NCBI RefSeq assembly: GCF_900156315.1
Contig: NZ_FTNI01000018.1
Span: forward strand, 1-64,000
Length of the DNA stretch: 64,000 nt
Direction of reading: 5' to 3'
Source of the DNA: Microbispora rosea
GTDB lineage: Bacteria; Actinomycetota; Actinomycetes; Streptosporangiales; Streptosporangiaceae
The position numbers were made by a program, and so were the translations under genes. Positions 18,997-26,100 of the stretch are shown in pieces. The stretch's first letter is position 1. Each line of letters begins with the position of its first letter. The notes under the pieces were generated by a model. It had not been told where the DNA came from. It searched no databases and worked only from the letters and a program-made list of their open reading frames with translations.

Positions 18997-19644
18997 TTAG
19001 ACGAAGGTGAACAGCCGGTCGGCTTCGAAGCGCGAAACCGGGCCGTTGTACACCTTCGCAAGGTCGGGGTAGCCGAGGGCCAGCAGCACTGTCGTGGTGT
19101 GTCCGGTTTCACGGATCTTGAACGCCGCGTCGACACTGATCGGGTCGAACCCTTCGAGTGGCGTGGCCTCGACGCCGAGCTCGGCGGCCGCCATCATGGT
19201 CAGGCCCAGCACCAAGTAGGTCTGCTTCTCCATCCAGTGGTTCAGGTCCTTGTAGCGGTAGATGCGCATGTTGAGGAAGTCGCGGGTCATCGACTGCCAC
19301 AGCGCGTTCTTCGCCTGGTCGGGGAACCGACCGTCGGCGGTCTCCTTGTCGAACACCTCTTCGATGTGGCTTTCGGGCAGATCTGCCCGGGTGGTGAGGA
19401 TGATGGTGTGCGACGAGTTCAGGATCTTCCCGCTGTTGTCTTGGAATCGTTCGCCCAGGTTGGCCGCGAGGCGCTCTTTGGCTTCGGGCGTGGTGAGGAC
19501 GTAGAAGTGGTTGGGCTGGATGTTCGTCGATGTCGGCGCGGAGCGCAGAAACGTCAGCAGTTGTTGAAGGGTTTCCTCCGGGATGGTCTTGCTCGGGTCG
19601 AAATACCTGGTGAGGTGCTTGTTCATGAGCTTGTCGAGGTCCAT
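18997..19644 (-). CDS. Oxygen-insensitive nitroreductase (NfsB-like flavoprotein)
   Basis: The 215-residue product has the FMN nitroreductase fold: an N-terminal RYFDPSK with the FMN-phosphate Arg, LRSAPTSTNIQPNHFYVL, and a late LALGYPD motif. Length matches NfsB/YdgI-type enzymes, which reduce nitroaromatics, quinones or flavins with NAD(P)H in the cytoplasm. It lies 59 bases downstream of the PEP-mutase-like gene on the same strand and may be cotranscribed. Physiological substrate unknown. Confidence 0.87.
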   Translation of the reverse strand: MDLDKLMNKHLTRYFDPSKTIPEETLQQLLTFLRSAPTSTNIQPNHFYVLTTPEAKERLAANLGERFQDNSGKILNSSHTIILTTRADLPESHIEEVFDKETADGRFPDQAKNALWQSMTRDFLNMRIYRYKDLNHWMEKQTYLVLGLTMMAAAELGVEATPLEGFDPISVDAAFKIRETGHTTTVLLALGYPDLAKVYNGPVSRFEADRLFTFV

Positions 19645-19703
19645 GTCAACCTGCCTTCTTCTTGCGATCGCTAGGTGAGGAGCGGTGGTTCGGAGGGTTT
19701 GGG

Positions 19704-20528
19704 CTAGTTCGTGCCGCGGGCAAGTAGGTCGCTGATGCGCTCGAAACTGATGCCTGTCGTCGCGGCGGTGAGGTCACCCGCGACGAGCGCCTTGGTGGCC
19801 TGTTCGAGTGCTTCCATCGCGTGGGTGTAGAGCGCTGGACCCACGCTGATGCGTTTGACCCCGGCCTTCTGGAGTTCTGCGACGGTCAGCACCTTGTCCG
19901 CCGGCGAGATGAGGACGTTGACCGGTGTCGGCGCGACGGCGGTGACGATCGCGACGAGTGCGTCGAGGTCGGGCGGGAAAGGGGCGTAGAGCACATCCGC
20001 GCCGACCTCGGCGAAGGCCGTCAGGCGCCGGATGGTGTCGTCGAGATCGGGTCGTCCCTGGATAAAGTTGTCGGTGCGGCCGGTGACGACGATGCGTCCC
20101 CTGGCCGCGTTGACGGCGCTACGCATGCGGTTGACGGCATCGTCGAAGTCGCGGATCGGTTGATCGGGATTGCCCGAGGTGTCCTCGATCCCGATACCGG
20201 CCAGGCCGGACGCCACGGCGGCTTCCACGGTCGCAGCGACGTCTTCAGGCGTCTCGCCGTAGCCGTCCTCGAAGTCTCCGTTGACGGGCAGCCCGGTGAG
20301 CCGGCCGAACAGCCGCGCATGCTCGAGGTGCTCTTCGCGGGTGACTTGGTGACGCCCGTCAAGGCGGCCGAGCGTGCTGGCGAGCGCCACCGACGATGTC
20401 GCGATCGCCTCGAAGCCGGCATCGGCCAGCATCAGCGCCGAGAGGCCGTCCCAGGCGTTCGGCATGACAAGGCCACCGTCGCGGGTGTGCAGCGCCATGA
20501 ATCTCTCATAAAGCTCGGAGCCCGGCAT
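19704..20528 (-). CDS. Isocitrate lyase/PEP mutase superfamily lyase
   Basis: A 274-residue TIM-barrel protein of the PEP mutase/carboxyvinyl-carboxyphosphonate group: PNAWDGLSALMLADAGFEAI near the N-terminus, VNGDFEDGYGETPEDV holding the Mg-binding acidic residues, GIGIEDTSG and GRIVVTGRTDNF. The usual KKCG loop of isocitrate lyase is absent; most such proteins are oxaloacetate hydrolases or 2-methylisocitrate-type lyases of unknown substrate. Probable operon with the downstream nitroreductase. A decayed paralogue is at 16183-16421. Confidence 0.83.
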   Translation of the reverse strand: MPGSELYERFMALHTRDGGLVMPNAWDGLSALMLADAGFEAIATSSVALASTLGRLDGRHQVTREEHLEHARLFGRLTGLPVNGDFEDGYGETPEDVAATVEAAVASGLAGIGIEDTSGNPDQPIRDFDDAVNRMRSAVNAARGRIVVTGRTDNFIQGRPDLDDTIRRLTAFAEVGADVLYAPFPPDLDALVAIVTAVAPTPVNVLISPADKVLTVAELQKAGVKRISVGPALYTHAMEALEQATKALVAGDLTAATTGISFERISDLLARGTN

Positions 20529-21164
20529 GTCGGAGCCTTTCCTGAGTGATCGTAGAGTCGGTGAGGGGTGCGGCTGCGTGCGCGGACCGCGTGGGTCGTG
20601 ACACAGCGAATCGACCTCCGCTCGGGGTGCGAGTGGTCCCCATCAAGCCCAAGTCGGCCTCTTGGCGCCACAGAGCTCCGCCGCAGGCCTTACCCGCGTT
20701 GGCCGCAACCGGCAGAGGGCGTCGGTCGCGTCGGGCGCTTGGTGAAGTGCATTGCGAGGGGTGACTCCGTCAGCGCCGAGTTCCGGATCTCGTCGCAGCG
20801 CATGCAAGAAGGACTATACAGTCCAACTACACGCATGAAGGACTGCACAGTCCAAAACCTGGTAAACCCCGAATGTCGCACTTCACCGCGTCGCCCGGCG
20901 TCCCCGGGGCTGACGTGCCGACCGACCGGATCGTGCTCACATTGGACTAAGTAGACCTTTTTCATCAAGCACTTCCAGCACACTCAGGGCACACGACGCG
21001 TGACATGAAGGCCTGGTCGAGCGCGGCCCGAGCCCGCTCGAAGGGGGCCGCGCACCACGCCATGGCGGGTCCGTCCAGGTTGACTGGACGGACCCCTTCG
21101 ACTCCCGTCCGCCCCACCGGACGATGAGCCGGATCGATGAACCGCCGATGCACCGCGACGAGCA
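20529..21164. other. Long intergenic region
   Basis: Apart from the palindrome pair at 20811-20853 no gene is recognised. Open frames on both strands lack motifs. The region may have carried the regulator that matches the palindromes. Confidence 0.4.
20811..20853. repeat. Two 14-base palindromes, operator pair
   Basis: GGACTATACAGTCC at 20811-20824 and GGACTGCACAGTCC at 20840-20853, both with arms GGACT and AGTCC and spaced 29 bases start to start. They lie about 280 bases upstream of the PEP-mutase-like gene. No regulator gene is adjacent. Confidence 0.6.
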
Positions 21165-21610
21165 GTGAAGGGGCCAGTGGTCAAGCTCCTGGCGAACGGT
21201 GATGCGGCGGGGGCGGAGGAGCTGAAGGCGAAGCTGGAAGAGATCGGCGCCGCGGTCGCCGATGTGGAGGCGCGCGAGGCCGACATCCGGGCGGGCTATG
21301 TGTCTGTGATCTCCAACGTCGGCGCGTTCGGCGAGAACGTCGTGAAGATCGGCATGACCCGGCGGCTGGAGCCCGAGGACCGGGTGCGTGAGCTGGGGGA
21401 CGCCTCGGTGCCGTTCAGGTTCGACACCCACGCGCTGATCTTCAGCGACGACGCCGTCTTCCTCGAAGGCCGCCTCCACGACGAACTGCGCGAGCGGCGC
21501 GTCAACAAGGTCAGCCCGCGCCGTGAGTTCTTATACGCCACCCCAGCGGAGGACCGCGACCTGCTGGAGAAGATCGTCGGCCAGCGCCGGCAGCCGGCTC
21601 ACGGCGCTGC
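21165..21610 (+). pseudogene. DUF4041/T5orf172 (GIY-YIG-like) protein, C-terminal fragment
   Basis: The frame shows a coiled-coil tail (EELKAKLEEIGAAVADVEAREADIRAG) and then the T5orf172 nuclease-like domain: GYVSVISNVGAFGENVVKIG, RRLEPEDRVRELGDASVPF and a RRVNKVSPRREFLYATPAE ending. Full-length family members have about 400-500 residues, so roughly the first 300 are lost; after 21600 the frame continues without homology. Such proteins occur on phages and mobile elements. The GTG at 21165 is only the first codon available. Confidence 0.7.
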
Positions 21611-21701
21611 ACCCGCAGCTGGACGAACCCCGCCACACCAGCGGCCGCACCAGCGAAAACCAAGACGGTGGATCTTCAGTGAAGATCCGACTGGACCTCG
21701 G

Positions 21702-21995
21702 TCAGTCGATGCCTTCGACGATGCGGAAGTCGCGCTCGACGCCGTCGGAGAGGGCGACCAGCGCCTCCTGGTAGGCCGCGCTCTCGTACGCCGCGACGGC
21801 CTGCTCGAAGCTGTCGAACTCGACCAGGACGGTGCGCTCGGCGATTCCGGCGTCATGCGCCACGACGCGACCGCCACGGACGAGGGTCCGGCCGCCTCCG
21901 GCCTTGACGGCGGGACCGGCCAGCTTGTTGTAAGCAGCCAGCTTCTCAGGGTCTGAAATGGTGCGGTAGACGCTGACCCAGTAGCCCTTGGGCAT
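21702..21995 (-). CDS. DUF1330 domain protein
   Basis: The 97-residue protein is a complete DUF1330 ferredoxin-like dimeric alpha/beta-barrel domain (KGYWVSVYRTISDPEKLAAY, RTVLVEFDSFEQAVAAYES). The function of this family is unknown; many members are in catabolic operons. It lies 33 bases downstream of the MFS gene on the same strand, so it may be the third gene of the MarR-MFS operon. Confidence 0.85.
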   Translation of the reverse strand: MPKGYWVSVYRTISDPEKLAAYNKLAGPAVKAGGGRTLVRGGRVVAHDAGIAERTVLVEFDSFEQAVAAYESAAYQEALVALSDGVERDFRIVEGID

Positions 21996-22028
21996 GGAAC
22001 CTCCAGTGTTGGAATGAGTGCATCTGAC

Positions 22029-23462
22029 TTACGGGTTGGTCTCGGAGGAGCGTCGGCGGGCGAGAGCGAGGCTTGTCAGCGTCGTGATCGCCATGGCGCC
22101 GATGCCGATCAGCGCCGCGGTGGTGTAGGCGCTGTCGTCGGGGAAGAGGTGGCCGGGGCCGGTGCCCGCGGCGAGGATCAGGCCGCCGATGGCGCTGCCC
22201 AAGGAGTACCCGACGCTGCGGACGACGTAGTTGAAGCTCATGGCGCTCGACGTCTCGCTCTTGGGGGTGACGGCCAGGATGACGCCGGGCATCGCGGCCG
22301 AGAAGCCGCCGACGCCGAAGCCGAGCACGCCCATCGCCGCGAACAGTTCGGCCAGGTCCGACCGGGCCGCCGCGAACAGGGCGAACCCGCCGCCGACCAC
22401 GATGGCGCTGCCGGCCAGGAGCAGGGGGTCGGCGATCCGCGTACGGACCCGCGGCGTGAGCTTGCCGGCGACGAACCCCAGCACCGAGAACGGGATGAGG
22501 ACCAGCCCGGCGACGAAGGTCGTCAGCCCGAAGCCGTAGCCGGCGCCGTGCGGCGTCTGCGCGTACCGGGTGATGAGCGTGAGCAGGAGGTACATGCCGA
22601 TCCCGCCGACGAACATGGCGAGGTTCGCCCCGGCGACCGCCGGGTGCCGCACCGCCCGCACATCGACCAGGGGCGTCGTGCTGCGCAGCTCGATGACGGC
22701 CCAGACGCAGAGCAGCACCACCGCGACGACGGCGAGGCCCGTCGCCACGGTGAGGTGCCGGCTCCACAGAGTCCGTTCGCCGGCGAGGAACAGCACCAGG
22801 AGCAGCGCAGCGGCCAGGACGACCGCGCCTGCCACGTCCACGTGGGCGGAGCGGCCTTCGGGGGCTTCGGGCATGGAGCGCCACGCGGTCAGGAGGGCTG
22901 CGGCGGTGACGACCAGGCCGAGGCCGTAGGCGGCCCGTACCCCGCCGAGCTCGGCGAGCAGTGCGGCCAGCGGGTAGCCGACGCCGGCCCCGATGATCGA
23001 GACCACCGAGATCAGGGCGATCACGGCCGCGCTGCGCTCCTCGGGGAGGTGGTCCCGGGCCACGCCCATCATCAGCGCCGTCAGCCCGAGCCCGACGCCC
23101 TGGGCCGCCCTGCCGGCCAGCAGCCACGCGAACGGCAGCGGCAGCACGGTGAGCGCGCTGCCTGCGACGACGACCGCCAGCGTGGCGAGGATCGTGGCCC
23201 GCCGGTGCGGGCCGGCTCCGAGCCGGCCCAGGACCGGCGTGGCGACGGCGCCGCTGAGCAGCGCGATCGTCAGCGTCCACTGCGCGCTGCCGAGCGAGAC
23301 GTGGAACGAGGTCGCCACGCTGGTGATGAGCGGCGTCCCGAGGCTGCCGACCGCCGCCACGACCAGAGCGATGAACATCAGGGCGGGGACCAGCAACCGC
23401 GCCTCGGAACGCGCCACCGGGAACGCTTTCGCCGCGACCTTGCCGACCGGCTGCCCGGTCAC
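22029..23462 (-). CDS. MFS transporter, 14-helix type
   Basis: The 477-residue product starts at GTG 23462, overlapping the MarR stop (GTGA), which decides the start over the much longer open frame. It has 14 hydrophobic segments, motif A replaced by GRLGAGPHRRATIL, and the DHA2-like RAAQGVGLGLTALMMGV motif. A drug exporter is the likely role. The coupling to the upstream MarR gene indicates control by that repressor. Substrate unknown. Confidence 0.87.
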   Translation of the reverse strand: MTGQPVGKVAAKAFPVARSEARLLVPALMFIALVVAAVGSLGTPLITSVATSFHVSLGSAQWTLTIALLSGAVATPVLGRLGAGPHRRATILATLAVVVAGSALTVLPLPFAWLLAGRAAQGVGLGLTALMMGVARDHLPEERSAAVIALISVVSIIGAGVGYPLAALLAELGGVRAAYGLGLVVTAAALLTAWRSMPEAPEGRSAHVDVAGAVVLAAALLLVLFLAGERTLWSRHLTVATGLAVVAVVLLCVWAVIELRSTTPLVDVRAVRHPAVAGANLAMFVGGIGMYLLLTLITRYAQTPHGAGYGFGLTTFVAGLVLIPFSVLGFVAGKLTPRVRTRIADPLLLAGSAIVVGGGFALFAAARSDLAELFAAMGVLGFGVGGFSAAMPGVILAVTPKSETSSAMSFNYVVRSVGYSLGSAIGGLILAAGTGPGHLFPDDSAYTTAALIGIGAMAITTLTSLALARRRSSETNP

Positions 23463-23917
23463 TGTTTCGGCCCTTCGCGGTCCTGGCTTTCGAGCTCTGC
23501 CAGATGCTTCAGCGCCGGAAGGGCCGCCACCAGCGCCTCGACCTCGTCGCCGGTGAGTTCGCCGATCAACAGCTCGAACGCGTGGATGCCCGCCTGGCGC
23601 CGCGTCCGGACATAGGAGGCGCCGGCCTCGGTCAGGCACACCAGCGTGACCCGCTTGTCGGACGGGTCGCTCCGTCGCTCGACCAGGCCGGACTCCTCCA
23701 TCACCCGGACCAGGGTGGTCATCGCGGGCTGGGTGACGCCCTCGACCGCGGCCAGATCGGTGATGCGCCGCGGGCCGGTCCGGTCCAGGGTGGCCAGGGT
23801 GGCGGCGGACGTCAGGCTCATGTCCCGGGGCAGGCGTCTCGCGGCCCTGGTGGCCAGGCCGTAGAGGGCGGCCCCGATGGCGGCGGACGCTCCAGGAGCG
23901 GTGTCTTGACGGCTCAT
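23459..23917 (-). CDS. MarR-family transcriptional regulator
   Basis: A 152-residue winged-helix protein with the classical MarR recognition region (RITDLAAVEGVTQPAMTTLVRVMEE in outline) and wing DPSDKRVTLVCLTEAG. It heads an operon with the MFS gene at 22029. The AT-rich 30 bases before its start contain a likely -10 and probably the autoregulatory operator. The ligand is unknown. Confidence 0.88.
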   Translation of the reverse strand: MSRQDTAPGASAAIGAALYGLATRAARRLPRDMSLTSAATLATLDRTGPRRITDLAAVEGVTQPAMTTLVRVMEESGLVERRSDPSDKRVTLVCLTEAGASYVRTRRQAGIHAFELLIGELTGDEVEALVAALPALKHLAELESQDREGPKQ

Positions 23918-23941
23918 GCTCGAAGCATAGCATTTTTATAT

Positions 23942-24118
23942 TCATAGTTTATGGAAATGGCGGCCAGTCGGTTCAGCGTCGCCCGCAGCGGCTCCAGCTT
24001 CTCGTGCAGGCTGGTGAAGCCGATCTCGCGGCGGCGCAGGGCCCTCCCGGTGCGCAGGCAGGCGACCAGTTCCCGTTTGAGCGCTCCTCGCGGATGACAC
24101 CGGCGGAGTACGCGGACC
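23942..24118 (-). pseudogene. Possible resolvase fragment
   Basis: The minus frame gives CLRTGRALRRREIGFTSLHEKLEPLRATLNRL, recalling the GIGFTSLHE stretch of serine resolvases and Tn3-type invertases. It is only about 40 residues and merges into the IS982 remnant, so the assignment is tentative. Confidence 0.35.
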
Positions 24119-24499
24119 TTGATGACGCGCCGCTCGGTGCGGGTTGGGGTGCGGCGGCGCCTGCACCTGGTGTGCACTCTCCAAGGACTGCCCGTCGCCT
24201 TCGCCCTGACCGGAGCGAAAGCCGACGAGCGCGAGACGCTGCTGGACCTGCTCGACTCCGAACCGGAACTCGTCGCCATCCGGCCGGTACAGACCTTGAT
24301 CGGCGACAAGACCTACTTCGGCCGCGACTTCGAGCACCACCTGGCCGAGCACGGCATCCGGCTGATGCGGCCGGCCGAACACTTCGTCGGCGTCGTCGCC
24401 CGCGTCACGCAGCGCATCCTCACGCTGACTACAGCCATCTGGCACAACGACCAGAGCGGACAGCCCGTCCTGCGCTCACTGACCGCCTACGACCACTAA
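24119..24499 (+). pseudogene. IS982-family transposase remnant
   Basis: LHLVCTLQGLPVAFALTGAK, ADERETLLDLLDSEPEL and TLIGDKTYFGRDFEHHLAEHG are the DDE core of IS982 transposases; the frame then jumps from RPAEHF to RVTQRILTLTTAIWHND and RSLTAYDH, the family C-terminus, so about 50 residues are deleted. The N-terminus is also absent. Confidence 0.75.
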
Positions 24500-24912
24500 C
24501 CCTCCGGGCCGATCGTGTACGTGGACGGTGCCAGCGTGCGCAGGACATCGAACTCGTTGCCCTCGGGATCGGCCATGACCACCCAGCTCCGGCCGGAGCC
24601 CTGCCCCACGTCCACCTTGGCGGCGCCGAGGCCGAGCAGCCTGGCCACCTCCTCGTCGGTACCGCCGTCGATCGGGCTGACGTCGAGGTGGAGCCGGTTC
24701 TTCACGGTCTTGCCCTCGGGCACCCGAATGAACACCAGAGTGGGCGGCATCTGGCGGGCCCTGACCTCCTCGACGGTCGGCTCCCAGGAGCCGATCTCGA
24801 CCTTGCCCTCGCTACGGTCGATCACCTTGAAGTCCAGGACCGCGCACCAGAAGGCCGCGAGCCGCTCCGGATCGTGGCAGTCGACAACCAACTCGGTGAA
24901 CCTACTGGTCAT
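24496..24912 (-). CDS. VOC-family (glyoxalase-like) protein
   Basis: The 138-residue protein is a single glyoxalase/bleomycin-resistance fold unit: FTELVVDCHDPERLAAFWCAVL, NRLHLDVSPIDGG and WVVMADPEGNEFDVL supply the usual His/Glu metal ligands. Such proteins are small metal-dependent isomerases, dioxygenases or binding proteins. It is next to the alcohol dehydrogenase on the same strand with about a 100-base gap; membership in the catabolic island is uncertain. Confidence 0.82.
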   Translation of the reverse strand: MTSRFTELVVDCHDPERLAAFWCAVLDFKVIDRSEGKVEIGSWEPTVEEVRARQMPPTLVFIRVPEGKTVKNRLHLDVSPIDGGTDEEVARLLGLGAAKVDVGQGSGRSWVVMADPEGNEFDVLRTLAPSTYTIGPEG

Positions 24913-25013
24913 GACTCCCCCAACAGTGCGGACGGGGGCTCAGCCTATGAGGCCGTGCCACCCGTCCGGCAAGTCCGGGATCGCTACGACCACTAACCCT
25001 TGGGATCGATCAT

Positions 25014-26069
25014 CTAGAGGTCGCCGGTGGTGAGCATGATTTTGATCGACTCTCGGGAGGCCATCGCGGCGTAGCCCTGCGCCACGTTCTCCAGCGGGAG
25101 GACGGTGTCGAACACGGGGCCGGGATCCAGGGTCCCGGCCGTGATGCGCGAGATCAGGTCGGGGAGATACCGGCGTACGGGGGCGATCCCGAGGTTCAGG
25201 CTCAGATTGTGGACGAGCGGCTGGAACAGCGGCAGCGTCGGCGCCGTGTGCGGCACGCCCACGGCGCCGATGGAACCGCCGTCCCGGGCCATGCCGACCG
25301 CCATGGCCCAGGACTCCGGCGTTCCGACCGCCTCGATCACATGCCGCACCCCGAGGCCGCCGGTCCGCTCGCGTACCGCCGCGACGCCTTCCTCGCCCCG
25401 CTCGGCGATGACGTCGGTCGCTCCGAAGGACTTGCCGACGGCGGCACGGTCCGCGTGGCGGCTCATCAGGAAGATCCGCTCGGCCCCGAGGATGGCCTTC
25501 GCCCCCAGCACCGCGCACAGCCCGACGGCTCCGTCGCCGATGACGGCCACTGTGGACCCCTCGGCGACACCCGCCATGACGGCTCCGTGCAGACCGGTGC
25601 CCATCACGTCCGAGGCGGACAGCAGCGCGGCGTACACCGACTCGTCGACACCGATCGGACCGCCGGGCACCTTCACCAGCGTTCCGTCGGCCCATGGCAC
25701 CCGGACCGCCTGGCCCTGGCCGCCGTCGGCGCCGGGTGCGCCGAAGGTGCCGCCCCTCTCGCACGAGGACTGGATTCCGTCCAGGCAGGCGGGGCAGGTG
25801 TTGTCGGACCACGTGAAGGGCGCGACGACCAGGTCGCCGGGGCGGACGGCGCGGACCTCGCTGCCGACCTCCTCCACGATGCCGATGAACTCGTGGCCCA
25901 GCCGGGACCGCTCCGCACGGGTGATGACGCCCCGGTAGGACCACAGGTCCGAGCCGCAGACGGCGGCGCGCAGAACACGCACGACGGCGTCGGTCGGCTC
26001 GGACAACGCGGGGTCGGGCACGTCCTCGACGACGACGTGGCCGGCGGACATGTAGAGGGCGGCGCGCAA
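25014..26069 (-). CDS. Zinc-dependent alcohol dehydrogenase
   Basis: A 351-residue medium-chain dehydrogenase. Catalytic zinc ligands are seen in CGSDLW and GHEFIG, structural zinc Cys in CPACLDGIQSSCERGG, and the Rossmann motif in VIGDGAVGLCAV. The product oxidises an alcohol or reduces an aldehyde with NAD(P) in the cytoplasm. It follows the ketopantoate-reductase/amidase fusion by 31 bases on the same strand, so the two are probably cotranscribed, divergent from the peptide importer. Its substrate is probably an intermediate of the island's pathway, but this is inference. Confidence 0.88.
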   Translation of the reverse strand: MRAALYMSAGHVVVEDVPDPALSEPTDAVVRVLRAAVCGSDLWSYRGVITRAERSRLGHEFIGIVEEVGSEVRAVRPGDLVVAPFTWSDNTCPACLDGIQSSCERGGTFGAPGADGGQGQAVRVPWADGTLVKVPGGPIGVDESVYAALLSASDVMGTGLHGAVMAGVAEGSTVAVIGDGAVGLCAVLGAKAILGAERIFLMSRHADRAAVGKSFGATDVIAERGEEGVAAVRERTGGLGVRHVIEAVGTPESWAMAVGMARDGGSIGAVGVPHTAPTLPLFQPLVHNLSLNLGIAPVRRYLPDLISRITAGTLDPGPVFDTVLPLENVAQGYAAMASRESIKIMLTTGDL

Positions 26070-26100
26070 GGGGATTCCTTCGTGGGGTCGGTTCGATCAG

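Noticed and set aside
22014..23615. Plus-strand frame of 533 codons opposite the MFS gene
   Set aside because: It is a high-GC antisense shadow: low-complexity Arg/Asp/Gly composition, no motif, and the minus strand has a full 14-helix transporter with coupled start.
24119..24499. Intact IS982 transposase
   Set aside because: About 50 residues of the catalytic region and the N-terminus are missing, so it is a remnant.
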